Positions 1 through 11,615 of a DNA stretch of 64,000 nt are shown one piece after another. The stretch comes from Molossus alvarezi (Eukaryota; Chordata; Mammalia; Chiroptera; Molossidae). Each line of letters opens with the position of its first letter. Position 1 is the stretch's first letter. A model generated the notes under the pieces. That model saw nothing but the letters and a program-made list of their open reading frames with translations. It was not told the DNA's origin and made no database searches. Location: the NCBI GenBank assembly GCA_037176705.1, contig CM073898.1, forward strand, positions 34,723,488 through 34,787,487, given 5' to 3'. Position numbers and translations under genes: made by a program.

Positions 1-409
1 AATGGCTTCTTTCACCAACCCTATTATAGGTACTCCTAGGAACATTTGTATTTTTATAGATCTGTTTTATAATATTAATATATTTTTTATATTTATATAA
101 TTTGTAGGTCTTTATTTTACATTTTCACTGATATACTTTCAAGCCTACTTGGCCCAGTTCTGTGACTGTTGTGAATAAACTCTCTGAACCCTTTAGATAA
201 TGACTTTTGGGTACACCAGTCAGATGTTTCTTCCTACTTCTAAAAGAAGCACTTTTTATAAGGAAATGTTAAGATGAGTGAACAGGATTGAAACCACCTG
301 TGAAGACTATGCCATGTACATGGCTCCACTCTAGAGAAAATAGAAAATAATCACTGATAATAAATTAGTTAATAACATATCAATAATTATTCTTATATTT
401 TATGCATTT

Positions 410-580
410 TGACATATGTTAACATACACTCTCTCATTTTATTCTTATCAAAATTCATAAGAAAAACAGACAACGAAGATATATAATAATTAAAATTTGA
501 AGATAAAGTATCTAAAGCACAGACAATGTGGCTAGCAAGTGGAAAAACCAGGGCTTGTATTCACATATTTTGAGTCACAT
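410..580 (-). repeat. MIR SINE relic
   Basis: Contains the degraded MIR pattern in reverse: tctcattttattcttatcaa, then gatgaagata-like, then acaatgtggctagcaagtgg and ccagggcttgtattc. It is ancient and without terminal duplications. Confidence 0.5.
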
Positions 581-830
581 TTTAGCTCTCATTCTAATAA
601 AATGAAATTGAGAAAATGAGATTTTAAACCATATAAACTGAACTAGTAATTAAAAAAACAATGAAACTAAAACTTTGCTGGCAATAGAAACATTTTTTTC
701 CCCCAAAAAGAGTGCTTATGAATAATTCAATGAGAAAAATAAATAATATCAGAGAATTCTTTCTGAAATTGGTGGCAAGTGGAGGGGGCTGCTTTCTCTC
801 CTGCCTGGTGGCTCCTGGTAGTTTCTGGAA

Positions 831-980
<150 letters not shown>

Positions 981-1094
981 TAAATGTTACAGAAATTATA
1001 CCACATAGTAAACATTCTGAAAGTTTGGGGACAAAAACTGATTTCTAGGCTCATACCTGTACTGAGTTCCAGATGTCTACCTAAGGAACAAGGT

Positions 1095-1200
1095 GAGGGC
1101 ATATGGATTTGGTTTATTTTGTGACTTTGTACAAACCATTTAATCTGCCTATGCTGGGGTGCCCTTGTCTGTGAAATAAGGGGTTGAATCACTTCTATCA
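1095..1200 (+). repeat. MIR SINE fragment
   Basis: Shows the MIR core order: gtgactttgtacaaaccatt, then taatctgcctatgctg, then cttgtctgtgaaataagggg. These are decayed forms of the family's 'gtgaccttgggcaagt' and 'cctcatctgtaaaatggg' blocks. Confidence 0.7.
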
Positions 1201-1224
1201 ATCAAATGCACATCACATGTGAAC

Positions 1225-1475
1225 ACAGGGGAAAGAGTAACTCAGTGGTAACAACACAGGCTGTGAAATAAGACAAATATGGCTTCGTGACCCAAGTTTG
1301 AAGCTTAGAACACCTAATTTGCTTAGCCTCGCCAAGTCTCAGCTTCTTCATCCATAAAATGAGAATAACAGCAATGCATAACCTTCTGAAAATTTCCATA
1401 AGATATAAAAAGATAATGTATAGCAGTAAAAAAACAAACAAAAAACCTGGCATATATTCAATGGTCAGTAAAGAG
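1225..1475 (+). repeat. MIR SINE, near full length
   Basis: Begins with the tRNA-like head (aactcagtggtaacaaca), continues through agtctcagcttcttcatcc and ataaaatgagaataacagca, and ends cctggcatatattcaatggt followed by cagtaaa, the usual MIR 3' part. Old and diverged. Confidence 0.75.
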
Positions 1476-1560
1476 CAGCAATCATCATTAACTATTAACA
1501 TGAAGAAATTGCTGCTAGGCATTGCATACACTATTTCAATTCTATGATTCTACATAATTT

Positions 1561-2358
1561 ATTTTTGACATGGCTCACTCACAATGGACGCAATTATTGT
1601 TCTATATTTAATGAAGGTCAAAAGTTAAGTAATGTTCTTAGAATTTTTCAAATTGTGTATAGATTCATGCAAAGCCTGGGAAAGATGGTATTTTATTTTG
1701 CAATGTACTAGATTTTGACTGTACTCTGAAAAATGTTAGGCTTTATTTCAGTTGCCATTTGTATGTAAAGTCCAGTTCAACTGATCCAAAACCATGAGGT
1801 CACTAGTGTGCACTGAATTTAGTCACTTTCAAAACTGCTGCATTAATTGCCTGAGATTTTCAACTTCATTTATACTCTGACAAGTATGATAAACAGAGTT
1901 TACAAGCAAGACACACTCCCAGGCACTTTCCCGAGAAGCTAGCTACCACCTCATCCTTTCTCCTTCATTTAAGAAAGCATGCAAGTGAGGGACAGCCATC
2001 TTGTATCTACTCTGCTTATTATTTAAAATAACAGCAAAAAATCCCTTAATTATTCACTTACTTTGAAAGTTAAACCATTATTATTAATAGATTAATTGGG
2101 ACATATTGATATGTAACAAATGATGGTACTAGATATGTGGAAAACTAAAAATATACCCAGTCATTCTGTTACGAAATTCCATTATGTTCTAGAGACCACT
2201 ACCAGGAAAGAATAAAATGATCTAGTATCACAAATTGTGGACAGTTTGAGAAGACGTTAACTTAATAATATGTTACTTAGATAAAAATGGAGTGATATAT
2301 TGTCTAGACCCTCAGAAGACACAGGACACATATGTGTATCATAAGTAATCTAACATTT
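1561..2358. other. Intronic sequence with no recognised feature
   Basis: AT-rich unique-looking DNA with no long open frame. I see no transposon ends, tandem repeats or splice-like structure that I can support. Confidence 0.6.
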
Positions 2359-2366
2359 CTCTAAAA

Positions 2367-2908
2367 CAACAATTCTTAATTTTTTAAATCTCAGGAACCC
2401 TTTTCACTCTTAGAATGTACTGAAGACTTTAAAGACTTTCCATTTATAAACTAATTATATCTATGGATACTTATTCTACTAAAAATTAAAAGTGAAGAAG
2501 TGTTAAATATCTGTTAACTCATTGTAATATATTCATTACATGTTAACATAAATAACATATATTTTGTTTTGATTTTTATTAGATATATATTTTTAAGTAA
2601 CCATTTTTTATGAACAAACATTTTTGAAGAACACAGCATTGTTTTACATTTTGGTAAATCTTTAAGTATCTGGTTTAATAGAAGACATCTGGGTGCTAAT
2701 ATCTGTTTCTGCGTTCAATCTGTTACAAAATCACATATCATTTAGTCTCTGAAAAACTCCACTGTACTCTCATGAAAAAACTGAGAATAAAAAAGGCAGA
2801 TAAAATCTTAGTATTATTATGAAAATACTTTTGACTTCACTGAATAGGTCTTACATATCCCCCTACCTCCTGCCCAAGGTTCCCTGAACCATATATTGAG
2901 AATCACTG
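2367..2908 (+). mobile_element. Non-autonomous hAT-Charlie DNA transposon
   Basis: Bounded by an exact 8-bp target-site duplication, ctctaaaa, at 2359-2366 and 2909-2916, as hAT transposases make. The ends are imperfect inverted repeats: caacaattcttaa on the left, and ttgagaatcactg on the right whose complement is cagtgattctcaa. Internal blocks such as ggaaccctttt, taatagaagacatctggg, gcgttcaatctgttac and gaaaactccactgtactctc are familiar from mammalian Charlie elements. It carries no transposase frame. Confidence 0.85.
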
Positions 2909-3077
2909 CTCTAAAATGTTTATATTTAGAGACTACATTCATGATTAAATTTTGATATCTAATTTACATTTATGTGCTGTTCCTGTTTCCCTATTTAAAA
3001 GCTTTCTGATGGAAAGACCATGACTCACAAATCTTCGATATCATTTACAGCACATGATAGACCTGCATGGAACCATA

Positions 3078-3275
3078 CAGGGTGGGCAAAAGTAGGTTAA
3101 ACTACCAGCCATCATTACCTAAAAGATAAATTATAAATAAGGATGCAAAATAATAATAATTAAATAAGACAAATAATACAAATAAATTCTACAATAATTA
3201 GTAAGTAAATAATAATACAAGATCAACTCTGTTTCTGCATACTCACAACCATAAACCTATTCTTGTCCACCTCTG
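3078..3275 (+). mobile_element. Mariner-type MITE with TA target duplication
   Basis: The left end cagggtgggcaaaagtaggt is matched in inverted form by the right end aaacctattcttgtccac followed by ctctg. The element is flanked by TA on both sides (3076-3077 and 3276-3277), the Tc1/mariner signature. The inside is about 150 bases of very AT-rich DNA with taataataatt runs and no transposase. Internal subterminal sequence also pairs (cataccataaacc-like with ggttaaactaccagcc), so the whole element is weakly palindromic. Confidence 0.85.
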
Positions 3276-4999
3276 TAGTATAGCTAAACATGTAACATGT
3301 GATTAATTGATCCACTGATTGATTGAAACTCATGATGTTTTATAGACCCTTTAATGGTCTTAGGCTATGTCCTGTAGTAGCATTTACAGTTTGTCAAATG
3401 TCAACATTTTACTTAAACAGAAATCAATTGTATTTGAATTTATTCCAGGCAACACCTGTAACTTTTGTAACAGAAATACGAGATAAGAAGCCAGAATTCT
3501 AGGGAAGTTATTATTACATGTTTTCTTGTATAAGGTGCTCTCACACATATGAAAGACAATATTTCAAGGTTTAATCAATTTGTGTATTTAGTTGTAGTTA
3601 CAATTATAAAACAATTGAAAGGTAATAACATGAAAAGAAGTGTCAGTTTGAATTGATTAAAAGCTAGAATTTCACACTTCTATAAATGGAAGGAAAAGAA
3701 ACCAACAAATATCATTATTATTTTATTTGTTCTACTGCAAAATCAGATCCTTGGAGAGACACCCACATAGCAACTCAGAAACAAATCAGTTATACTTTTA
3801 TCCCTGCTGCATTGTTGCAGAGTGGCATGGTTGCAAAATATATATTAAAGAAGAAAACAGTCCTCCTAAATTAAAGGCTTTATTCCATAATAAATAATTT
3901 CTTTGACTCTTTTAAAATGGTCCTATTATCTTCAAATCTGGAGAAACCTACAGAGAAAGACTTAGTGCTTGCCACTGCCTTGGTAATCACATAACTGTTT
4001 TGACTACTCTGTCAGAAAAAACAGTATATACTGAAAAAAAGAGACTCTTCCCTGCTAAAATCTGGGTAGCTAAACAAAATAGCTGCTAGATTGGGAAGCA
4101 AAAAGAGAGATCACCCATCTGAGCTGACTGTTTCTTTGTCATGAATCATAGGACAGCCAGTATGCAAGTTGTCTTTTGCTTTCAGTGGAGGTCTACATTA
4201 TTAAACGCACGGAGGAATCGCAAAGCATTAGCCATAAGGCTGAGTGGCTCAGTAATGGCTTAGTTCTCTCAGGTGTTTCATCCTATACTAATTTTGTTCT
4301 TAATCCACTTAGGTAGAAAAAGAGACCCCAAACCTGCCCATCCTACCTGTGAATACTTATAGTGGACAGAAATATCACTATGCAAGTAAAATTGAGAAGC
4401 AGGGGATGAAGGAGATTTATGAATGCTTCATATCTGAACTGTAAGCATGAATGTCTGAAATTGTAATAATTGACAAATGATAATGGATATGATTATGTGT
4501 CATTATAACAGAGTTGATAAAAAAAATTCCAAATAAACTAAACCGTAAATATCAAAACTAGACTTCTAACAAATTAATTTAAAAAGAAAAACTAGCATGC
4601 ATTGGAAACTACCTGACAGAGAGGTCAGGTAGGAGTTCTGACTACCTGTTCATATACATGTGCAGTGGAGCTTTGAAATGTCGCCAGAAGAATATGGCAG
4701 CCAGACGCAGTATCATTCAGTTTGCATTCTGAGTAACTATAATTGCATGCTATTTTTACCTTATGAATGCTAAGATTGTTTAATTCTTAATAAGCTGGTA
4801 AGTAGCTCTTAATTGTATTGTGAAAATCCAATTTCAATGGCTAGTATGCAATTTGCCTATAAAAGCAAATAAAGGATTTACATTTCTGGTTCAGGTTGCA
4901 ATCCATCAAGTGGAAACTTGAGGGTCTTTGGACCAAGGATTTGTATGTGAAAATCACTGCTCTACAGCTCATTAAATCTCCATATAAAAAAGATGAAAT
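3276..4999. other. Intronic sequence with no recognised feature
   Basis: Unique-looking AT-rich DNA. Around 4890-4970 a stretch ending gaaaatcactgctctacagc resembles the end of a hAT element but lacks a partner end, so I do not call it. Confidence 0.55.
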
Positions 5000-5120
5000 A
5001 ACTCATTCAACAAATATGTGTTACGTCTACTAAACAGCAAACCTACCTAAGACCCTGTGGACACAGTAGCAAACAAGACAACAAGGCCCTATTTAATGAA
5101 GCCCATCTTCTAACAAGAAA
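5000..5120 (-). repeat. LINE-2 (L2) 3' end
   Basis: Reverse-complement L2 tail pattern: attcaacaaatatgtgttac, then gtctactaaacagc, then gacacagtagcaaacaagac and aaggccct. This corresponds to the familiar 'attcaacaaatatttattga... tgccaggcac... acagcagtgaacaa' block. Confidence 0.65.
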
Positions 5121-5879
5121 AAGTCAGAAAACCAACAGCCAAACACCATACCATTATCAATGTCCTCTAGCCCGAGACCACTAGAAATATGCCTTCAATT
5201 GAACGAGTTGGTTTTATTCATTGTTGTAGCAAGGAGCACACATCAAGGGAATATGTGAAGTGTCTCAGTAAGAGGGTGTTAGAAAAGACCTATTAAAGAG
5301 TTTGGGCTTGCACTGGATGGTTTGGGGCATGGTTTAAGAAAGAAGGGCTTTGCTCTGGATTGGATGCTGCCAGGAAGTGGAGGCAATTCTGTGACAGATT
5401 GGACATCTTAATAAATCTTATCTATAGCAAGAGCAGACCAAAGTGAGAATAAAGCTAAGCTTGGTAGATGAGTGATAGTCATTCATTTTAACCAAGTGAT
5501 GGTTTGACATTTTTTGGGTTTCACAATAACCTTGATTTTATCAGTTTTTAAACAAAATAATGATATGGCCTTGTTTTCCTTCAGTTGGTAGTGATCTCAG
5601 AGTCACCTTGTCTCATGCTGGTATTCTGTGAGATTGTTTCTATCCAACAGGTGAATGACATGATCTACCTGTAAGCTCCAGGCTAGACTTCTGCCTCACT
5701 GTGTGGATTAGATCAGTTCCCAAATAGCAGGGCTGCTCTTCTCTGCCTAACCATCTAACCAACCAAGCGAGACATAAATAAATAAGAAAGTATCAATTGA
5801 TATAAAGAGAGGCCTCTTTATATCTCATGTTGATGGAAAGGCACTTGGACTAGAACAATCAGAAGAAGCTAACATATGA

Positions 5880-6270
5880 CTACCTGGGGAGCAGTGTACA
5901 GGTTCCAATAAACAACTATACCAAGGCCCTAAGGTTGGAAAGATTTTGATACATTTGAGGAAGAAAGATAGTGTGACTTGAGAAAGGTCAGTGAGAAAGA
6001 GAGAAGGCAGGAGAGAGAGCCAGATAGGAAAGAGGCAGGATTGAGACTTTATTCTAAGTGCAATGGAGAATCATTGGAGGTCTTGAGAGCAAAATAATGA
6101 CATAATTTTATTTACACACTTGAAAGGTCTTCCTCTATGGTCAACAGAGAATTGTTATGGGGTTACAGAGAAGAGGAGAAGACGAGATTCAGGTTAGAGG
6201 TTTTGCCATCTAGACAGGAGGTGATAGTACTTGCCCTAGGGTGGTGGTAGTGGAGACGTGCAGAGGGTAC
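5880..6270 (-). repeat. LINE-2 internal 3' region
   Basis: Ordered blocks of inverted L2: accaaggccctaaggttgga, then ggaagaaag with gtgacttgagaaagg, then attctaagtgcaatggagaa, tcattggaggtcttgagagc, aaaataatgacataatttta, and agggtggtggtagtggagac. It probably belongs with the L2 tail at 5000, separated by diverged sequence. No open frame remains. Confidence 0.6.
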
Positions 6271-8497
6271 TGCTTTGAGGTCAGTGTTGTGCGACTTACT
6301 GATGGGTTAATTTGTGAGGCGAGGAGCAAAGAGGAATGAATGGAAGGTAATTTTACTAGTTACTGGGCTCTTAATGTCAGTGATAATCTTATTCTTCATA
6401 TCATCCCTAATTCCTGATTCACACAGGGCACTGGATGTTGAATTAAAGAATCTATGTTGTGGTGAATGTTGGCACAAGTAGTAAGCTTCAAAATTGTCCA
6501 CACTGGTTAACTTACTGTTGAGGTTTTGTTCCTAATTCTCTCTATTGATTTGTAGGTAACAAAGTGCAAAGTAACCAGGTCTGGACAGAACAACCCACAG
6601 GACAACTCAAGGTACTATTGTCATAATTAAATACTACATAAATGTGCCCTACCTACTTAGTAAATACACATAGAAAATAGATTTGGAGAACAAATTTTAA
6701 ATAAGCAGAAAAATAATAGGTAATTACTTATCAAAACAGATAAAATCCCAAAGCTTCTGACTTGTATCCTCCCAAACCTTTGACAGGGTGTCTAACCTTA
6801 CCTCCTCAACTCAGGTGTAAGGTACATTTGCTTATCTTGAAGAGGGTCTTATAATAATTGGCTGTGATATTTGCGGTCTCCTGTCAACCTTTGAAAATCA
6901 AAAGCTCATCAAATGGTCTTATCTAATTTCCTGCCCTGTAGCCAGAGAGAACTATCCTCAGGAAGGATACAGCAGCTGGGTAATTAAGTATGGGCAATAA
7001 ACCACTGCTTCTCCAGACTCACACTGGGGTTCCTTCCATTTCGTTCTCCAGGGGAGTCCCTCAGGAAGCAGTTATGAAGCATAGTACAGGGCACTCCTCA
7101 TTACTGCCTACGGAGGCTCGTAGCTGGAGCCAGACTTTTCTCCAGCGTGATGATGACTCCGGCACAGGAGGCCGGGACTCTTCAGCATGCTTTCTTACTG
7201 TGCAGCCCAACAGTTCAAAATGCTATTGTGTGTAGGCAGAATCAGGTGTGGAGTACCAACAGGAGGTTACTTTCTTTCTTTGTCTATTGATTTGTCTGAA
7301 GCAATATAACCAATAAAAAGACAGAAGTGCTCTGTTTAAAGGTTTGGTTTGGGAATGTGCTTGGAAAGCACCAGAGGAGTAGCTTCGATCCCAGGTGACA
7401 TGGAACATGGCACTTGGTGCAACACCAGATTACCCAAAACTATTTATTCCATTCTATCCCCTTAGACTCTTCGGGGTTAAAGTATTCTTAAACTACGCTG
7501 ATGAGAGTTGTTGGAAAAATGCAAATAGTTCAGAGATCACATAGTCAGGATCTACTTAAAGGAAGCAAAGACAGAATGAGGTCATCCTAAGACCCAGAGG
7601 CAACCTCACAGCCATTCAAATGACTCCTTCGGCTAGGCACGCTCATTCAAAGCAATCATTGGATGATAGGGGCTAACCACAAATACTCTACTTTGTGTAC
7701 AGCGAGAAGGTGAGAGTGAATTTCTAGAAGTTAATAAACAGGCCAGCAGTTTTCCGTCACTCCGCTCACAGCACCATGGAAAAATCACTGAGGTGTAAAA
7801 GCCAGGATTCTGTCACACCAGGGCCTCCCAGTCAGTGCTGAAGGAGAATGAAATATTGCCAGGTTTAGGTGTAGTTCTCATAATTATACCCAACTCAGAG
7901 GAATGACTGAAACACTCCTAGGTAACACGAAAACACCTGGGGACCAGAGAGAAAATTATCCTTCTTTCCAATTTCCTTCGCACCTTTGGATTTCTTACAG
8001 CTAAGGACTTAGGAGGGTGGGAATATCTGTCAAACCTGGACAGTCATGACATGAAACTCATTTTTAAGTGCTCAGATGAGGAGAACAATGGGAGAAAGTT
8101 AACTTGCAATTTCTGCCAATGAGATATGCAGGAATAACGAAGAGAAACAAATGCTTAAAAAACAACAACAACAACAAAAACTTCCTTGACATTTTAACTA
8201 TTGAATTTCTCCATTTCAATAACATTAACATTTGTAATTAGAGGGATGTTGGAATTTTATTTCCCCTTTTCTGAGTCCTAAGTTTGTCATCTGGGAAAAA
8301 ATAAAATCTTTTAAATGTAATAATGTAAAAGGTGGGAAAGCCTAATACTTCTTATATTATGTTTAACCATCAATAGAGTACCTGAAATAAAGGGAAGAAA
8401 ACAACCTAAATTTCAAGTATAGACAGCACACCATGCCCCTTGGGTCTCATGACTCTCCCAAAATGATGGGATGATTTCTAGAAATGCATTAATCCTT
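6271..8497. other. Intronic sequence with no recognised feature
   Basis: Apart from a short (CAA)n run at 8161-8179 I see no repeat or gene that I can support. The 81-codon frame at 6990-7235 has no recognisable domain and no splice-site support. Confidence 0.55.
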
Positions 8498-8910
8498 TCA
8501 AATATTATTTATTGAGAACCGAGTGAACAATGATCTATGCAGGGAGCTGGGGTGAGGGGTGAGCATGAGGATTGTACAACTATAAATTAGATGCAGAATA
8601 TGCCCTTGAGGACCTCACCATCTTGAAGGGAAGAAGACACTGTTTTCAACCTTATACTAAAATCATTTGTGTATGAGTCATAAAAAGTAAAAATAAGTAT
8701 TATAAGTCTTCAGAGGTGGGAGAAATTACATTGTAAAGGTAAGAATTAGGGAGAAGTTTTAAAAAGTAGAAATATTTCACTTTACCTGGAAGAATGAGAA
8801 AGCTTTGGACATATACAGAAGGTAGAAGGATATTTCCCTTGAAAGAGACAGAATGAGTAAAGACATGAAAAACTAAAGCATGGTGGAATGATAAATTGTT
8901 CCGTTCCCTG
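8498..8910 (-). repeat. LINE-2 3' region
   Basis: Starts with the inverted L2 tail (aaatattatttattgagaac), continues with gcagggagctggggtgaggg and gaggacctcaccatcttgaa. It ends with the decayed 'ggaagaatgagaaagctttg … agacatgaaaaactaaagca' region that follows in L2. Confidence 0.6.
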
Positions 8911-8959
8911 AAATGAGAGGAAAATAGTAATTGGAAAGACAGATTTGGAATTTTAGTAT

Positions 8960-9391
8960 GTGGTAAACTAAATAATGGCCAGCTAAAGATGTCTACATCC
9001 TAATCCCTAGAATTTGTGAATGTCACCTTATGTGGCAAAACAGACTTTGCCGATGTGATTAAGTACTGAGTCTTGAGGAGATCTTCCTGTATTATTCAGG
9101 GGCTCAGTGTAATCACAGGGGTGAAAGAGTGAGGGAGGAGGGTCAGAAGAGATGTGAAGAGGGAAGCAGAGGTCAGAGTGATACGAGGAAGGCGCATAGG
9201 CCAAGGAATGCAGGTCGCTTCTAGAAACTGCAAAGGCAAGGGAACAGATTCTGCCCTAGAGCGTCAAATAGCAACACAGCCCTGCCAACATATTCTAGAC
9301 TTCTGACCTCCAGAACGATAATTCATAATTAGTGTTTTAAGCCACTATGCCTGTAGGAGTTTGTTACAGCAGCAACAGGAAACTAATACAG
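8960..9391 (+). mobile_element. ERVL-MaLR solo LTR, MLT1-like
   Basis: Contains the MLT1 blocks in order: catcctaatccctagaattt, gtgaatgtcaccttatgtgg, gactttgccgatgtgattaa, gaggagatcttcctgtatta, ggccaaggaatgcaggtcgc, cttctgacctccagaacgat, gttttaagccactatgcctg. It ends gttacagcagcaacaggaaa followed by ctaataca. No internal retroviral sequence adjoins it. Family level is secure; the subfamily is not. Confidence 0.85.
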
Positions 9392-10014
9392 AGTGAAATA
9401 CTTTGAATATACCGTGTTCATTTAACCCTTCTTGGTGGTCTCACGATCTTTACTAATTCTTTGATTACAACACTTATATTGTATTTTTATTTTTACAATA
9501 TATTCACCTATCTCCTCTGAGTTATCAAGAGGATAAAAGTGCCGTTAACAAAATAAAGAAAATCCACAAGGAGAAAAATATTTGAGAGCAAGATGCTGAA
9601 TCCTTCTTTGAACACAGTATATTTGAAGTGTCAGAGGGGCAACATGGTGGATGGACAGTTAGTCATGGGAATTCATGTATCCTACTTAAAGGTCCATAGT
9701 TCTCAGGAGCAATTACTAAAATGTATTATTATGGCCCACAACATAGACTCAATGCAGAGTGGCTGTTGACTGTTGGAAATATTTAAATGACATAAATTCA
9801 AGAGAAGGCAATTATTTTTTTAATCGTGATATTTTGATATGGGTTGTTGGAAGAAATGATTTTATAGTAAGTTTTATTAACAAAAATGTCATCATTTAAA
9901 GCAGCTTGTGATTATCCATACACAAAGCATAAGGCAACCTACTGTAGAATGAATTCAGGGATGAAAGAAAAGACCATCTAAAGAAAAGTTCCTTAGTTTC
10001 TAAAATATCTTAAT

Positions 10015-10125
10015 GAGACATTAATCCTTCTACTGCACAAATATTTCTGAGTACCACCAGCACAAGGCAAGGTTCTTTATTCATCTTTTACCTAACATAG
10101 TCCTTGCCTTTGAGAAGCTTACTAT
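10015..10125 (-). repeat. LINE-2 3' end fragment
   Basis: An inverted, decayed L2 tail: aatatttctgagtaccacca, cacaaggcaaggttcttta, then agtccttgcctttgagaagc and ttactatct. Confidence 0.5.
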
Positions 10126-11452
10126 CTCTTTTCAATGTAAAACTGTGTACTTCCCCAAAGCAAAACATTACAGAGAATTGCCCTATATTACTTTTCCCCC
10201 AAGAATATATAATTTGTAAGTCCCCTGAAAGTATACATACATGGCCTATCCTTTTCTTACACTCTGCTGCTAGGGGTCATCTCTGTAGCCTGGGGACAAC
10301 CCGAGGACACTGTGCCCTGGAGCCTGAGGAAGTTGGTGACTGGGCTGCAGAGGACACATCACACAGTAAGGGAAACAAGGAAAGAAGGCTCAATGCAAGG
10401 ATGACCTTCACCTATATCCAGTGTGGGGTTGGCCCAAATTACCACCACTTCAGGGATTTTACTGCTGCATTGCTTTTGCAGAAAGACAGCCTGCTCAGCA
10501 AAGTGGGATGAGCTCCATAAACAGAAATGCCATGTTTAGCCCTCAAGGAGAAACTTCAGGGGCAACAGGACACTGCAGTCTCCACTCCTCTGTGCCAAAG
10601 TGCAAACCACACAGATCAACCAAATAAGTGACGGCAGGAGTCAAACCTTCAGCTGCCCGGAACAATGAAAGCTGGTGGTGTGTCCCTCTCCAAGCCAGGG
10701 CCCAACACTCCAGGGATCTGCTTCACATGGTATTCTGTAAATGGTGCCTCCCAAGTTAAACCGGAGATCATGTGATCAGTGAACCCTGAAGCTGTGTAAC
10801 AAGAAGGAAGACCTGCCCCACATGTATTTCTTACAAACACAGGCATGCATTTTTTTAAATTATAAAATATATGCAATGGTTTCTCTCCAAAATATATCAG
10901 TTCCCATAATATGTACTTGGTTTCCTTAAAAAAAAAAAAAAATCAAACTTTTTCCAAAAATACTTTTTTGGAACATCCATTTTTTTGTAACCAAAGCACA
11001 TGTGAATTGATGCATACCTCTTTAAGTAACTAAAAAGTAAAATGAACCACATTTTGCTGAAAACCACTCTAAAACACATCATTCACCTCCCTGACTTTTT
11101 AATGAAAGGTAGCTGAATATAGTTTAATCATTTTTTAAACAATGACATGGGTTTTATTATTAGGCAGGGTAAGTATTTCAGGGTGCTGTGAGACAGGGAG
11201 ACGCTGAGGGACTGTTGTGATATATTGAGCTTCTTGTCTACACAGGAAGTGGCCTCACTGCCACTTTTACTTTTTAAATTTTGAGCCAGCTATTCATAAG
11301 TTTCCTCTGGCCTTTCTCATTGGCATGGTGCTGCCTTTTCTTAGTACTCTCATTGTAGTCAGCCTACCTGCCTCCACCAACTCCTACCAACCAAGTAAGA
11401 TTTTCCCAATGTGCCCGAGCTCAGGGAAATTGCCTTGCACTGGGGCGTTAGA
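10126..11452. other. Intronic sequence, slightly GC-richer at 10240-10680, no recognised feature
   Basis: A 135-codon frame on the plus strand (10104-10511) and a 75-codon frame on the minus strand (10649-10876) overlap this region. Neither shows a domain, signal peptide or splice context, and part of the first is an L2 relic. I see no transposon match for 10240-10680. Confidence 0.5.
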
Positions 11453-11615
11453 CCAGTGCTGCTCAAATGTTAAAGTGCTATGATTCACTCTGGGCCTTGG
11501 CAGAGTGCAGATTCGGATTCAACAGTCCTGGAACAGGAACTAAAATTCTGCATTTCTAACCAGCACCCAGGGAGACCCATGCTGCTAGCTCTTGGAACAC
11601 ACTTTGTGTAGCAAG
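11453..11615 (+). mobile_element. MER5A-like hAT-Charlie MITE
   Basis: Begins ccagtgctgctcaaatgtta and continues with ttctgcatttctaaccagca, cccagggagacccatgctgc, and finally acacactttgtgtagcaag. This is the MER5A order. The terminal repeats are diverged and no clear 8-bp duplication remains. Confidence 0.7.
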
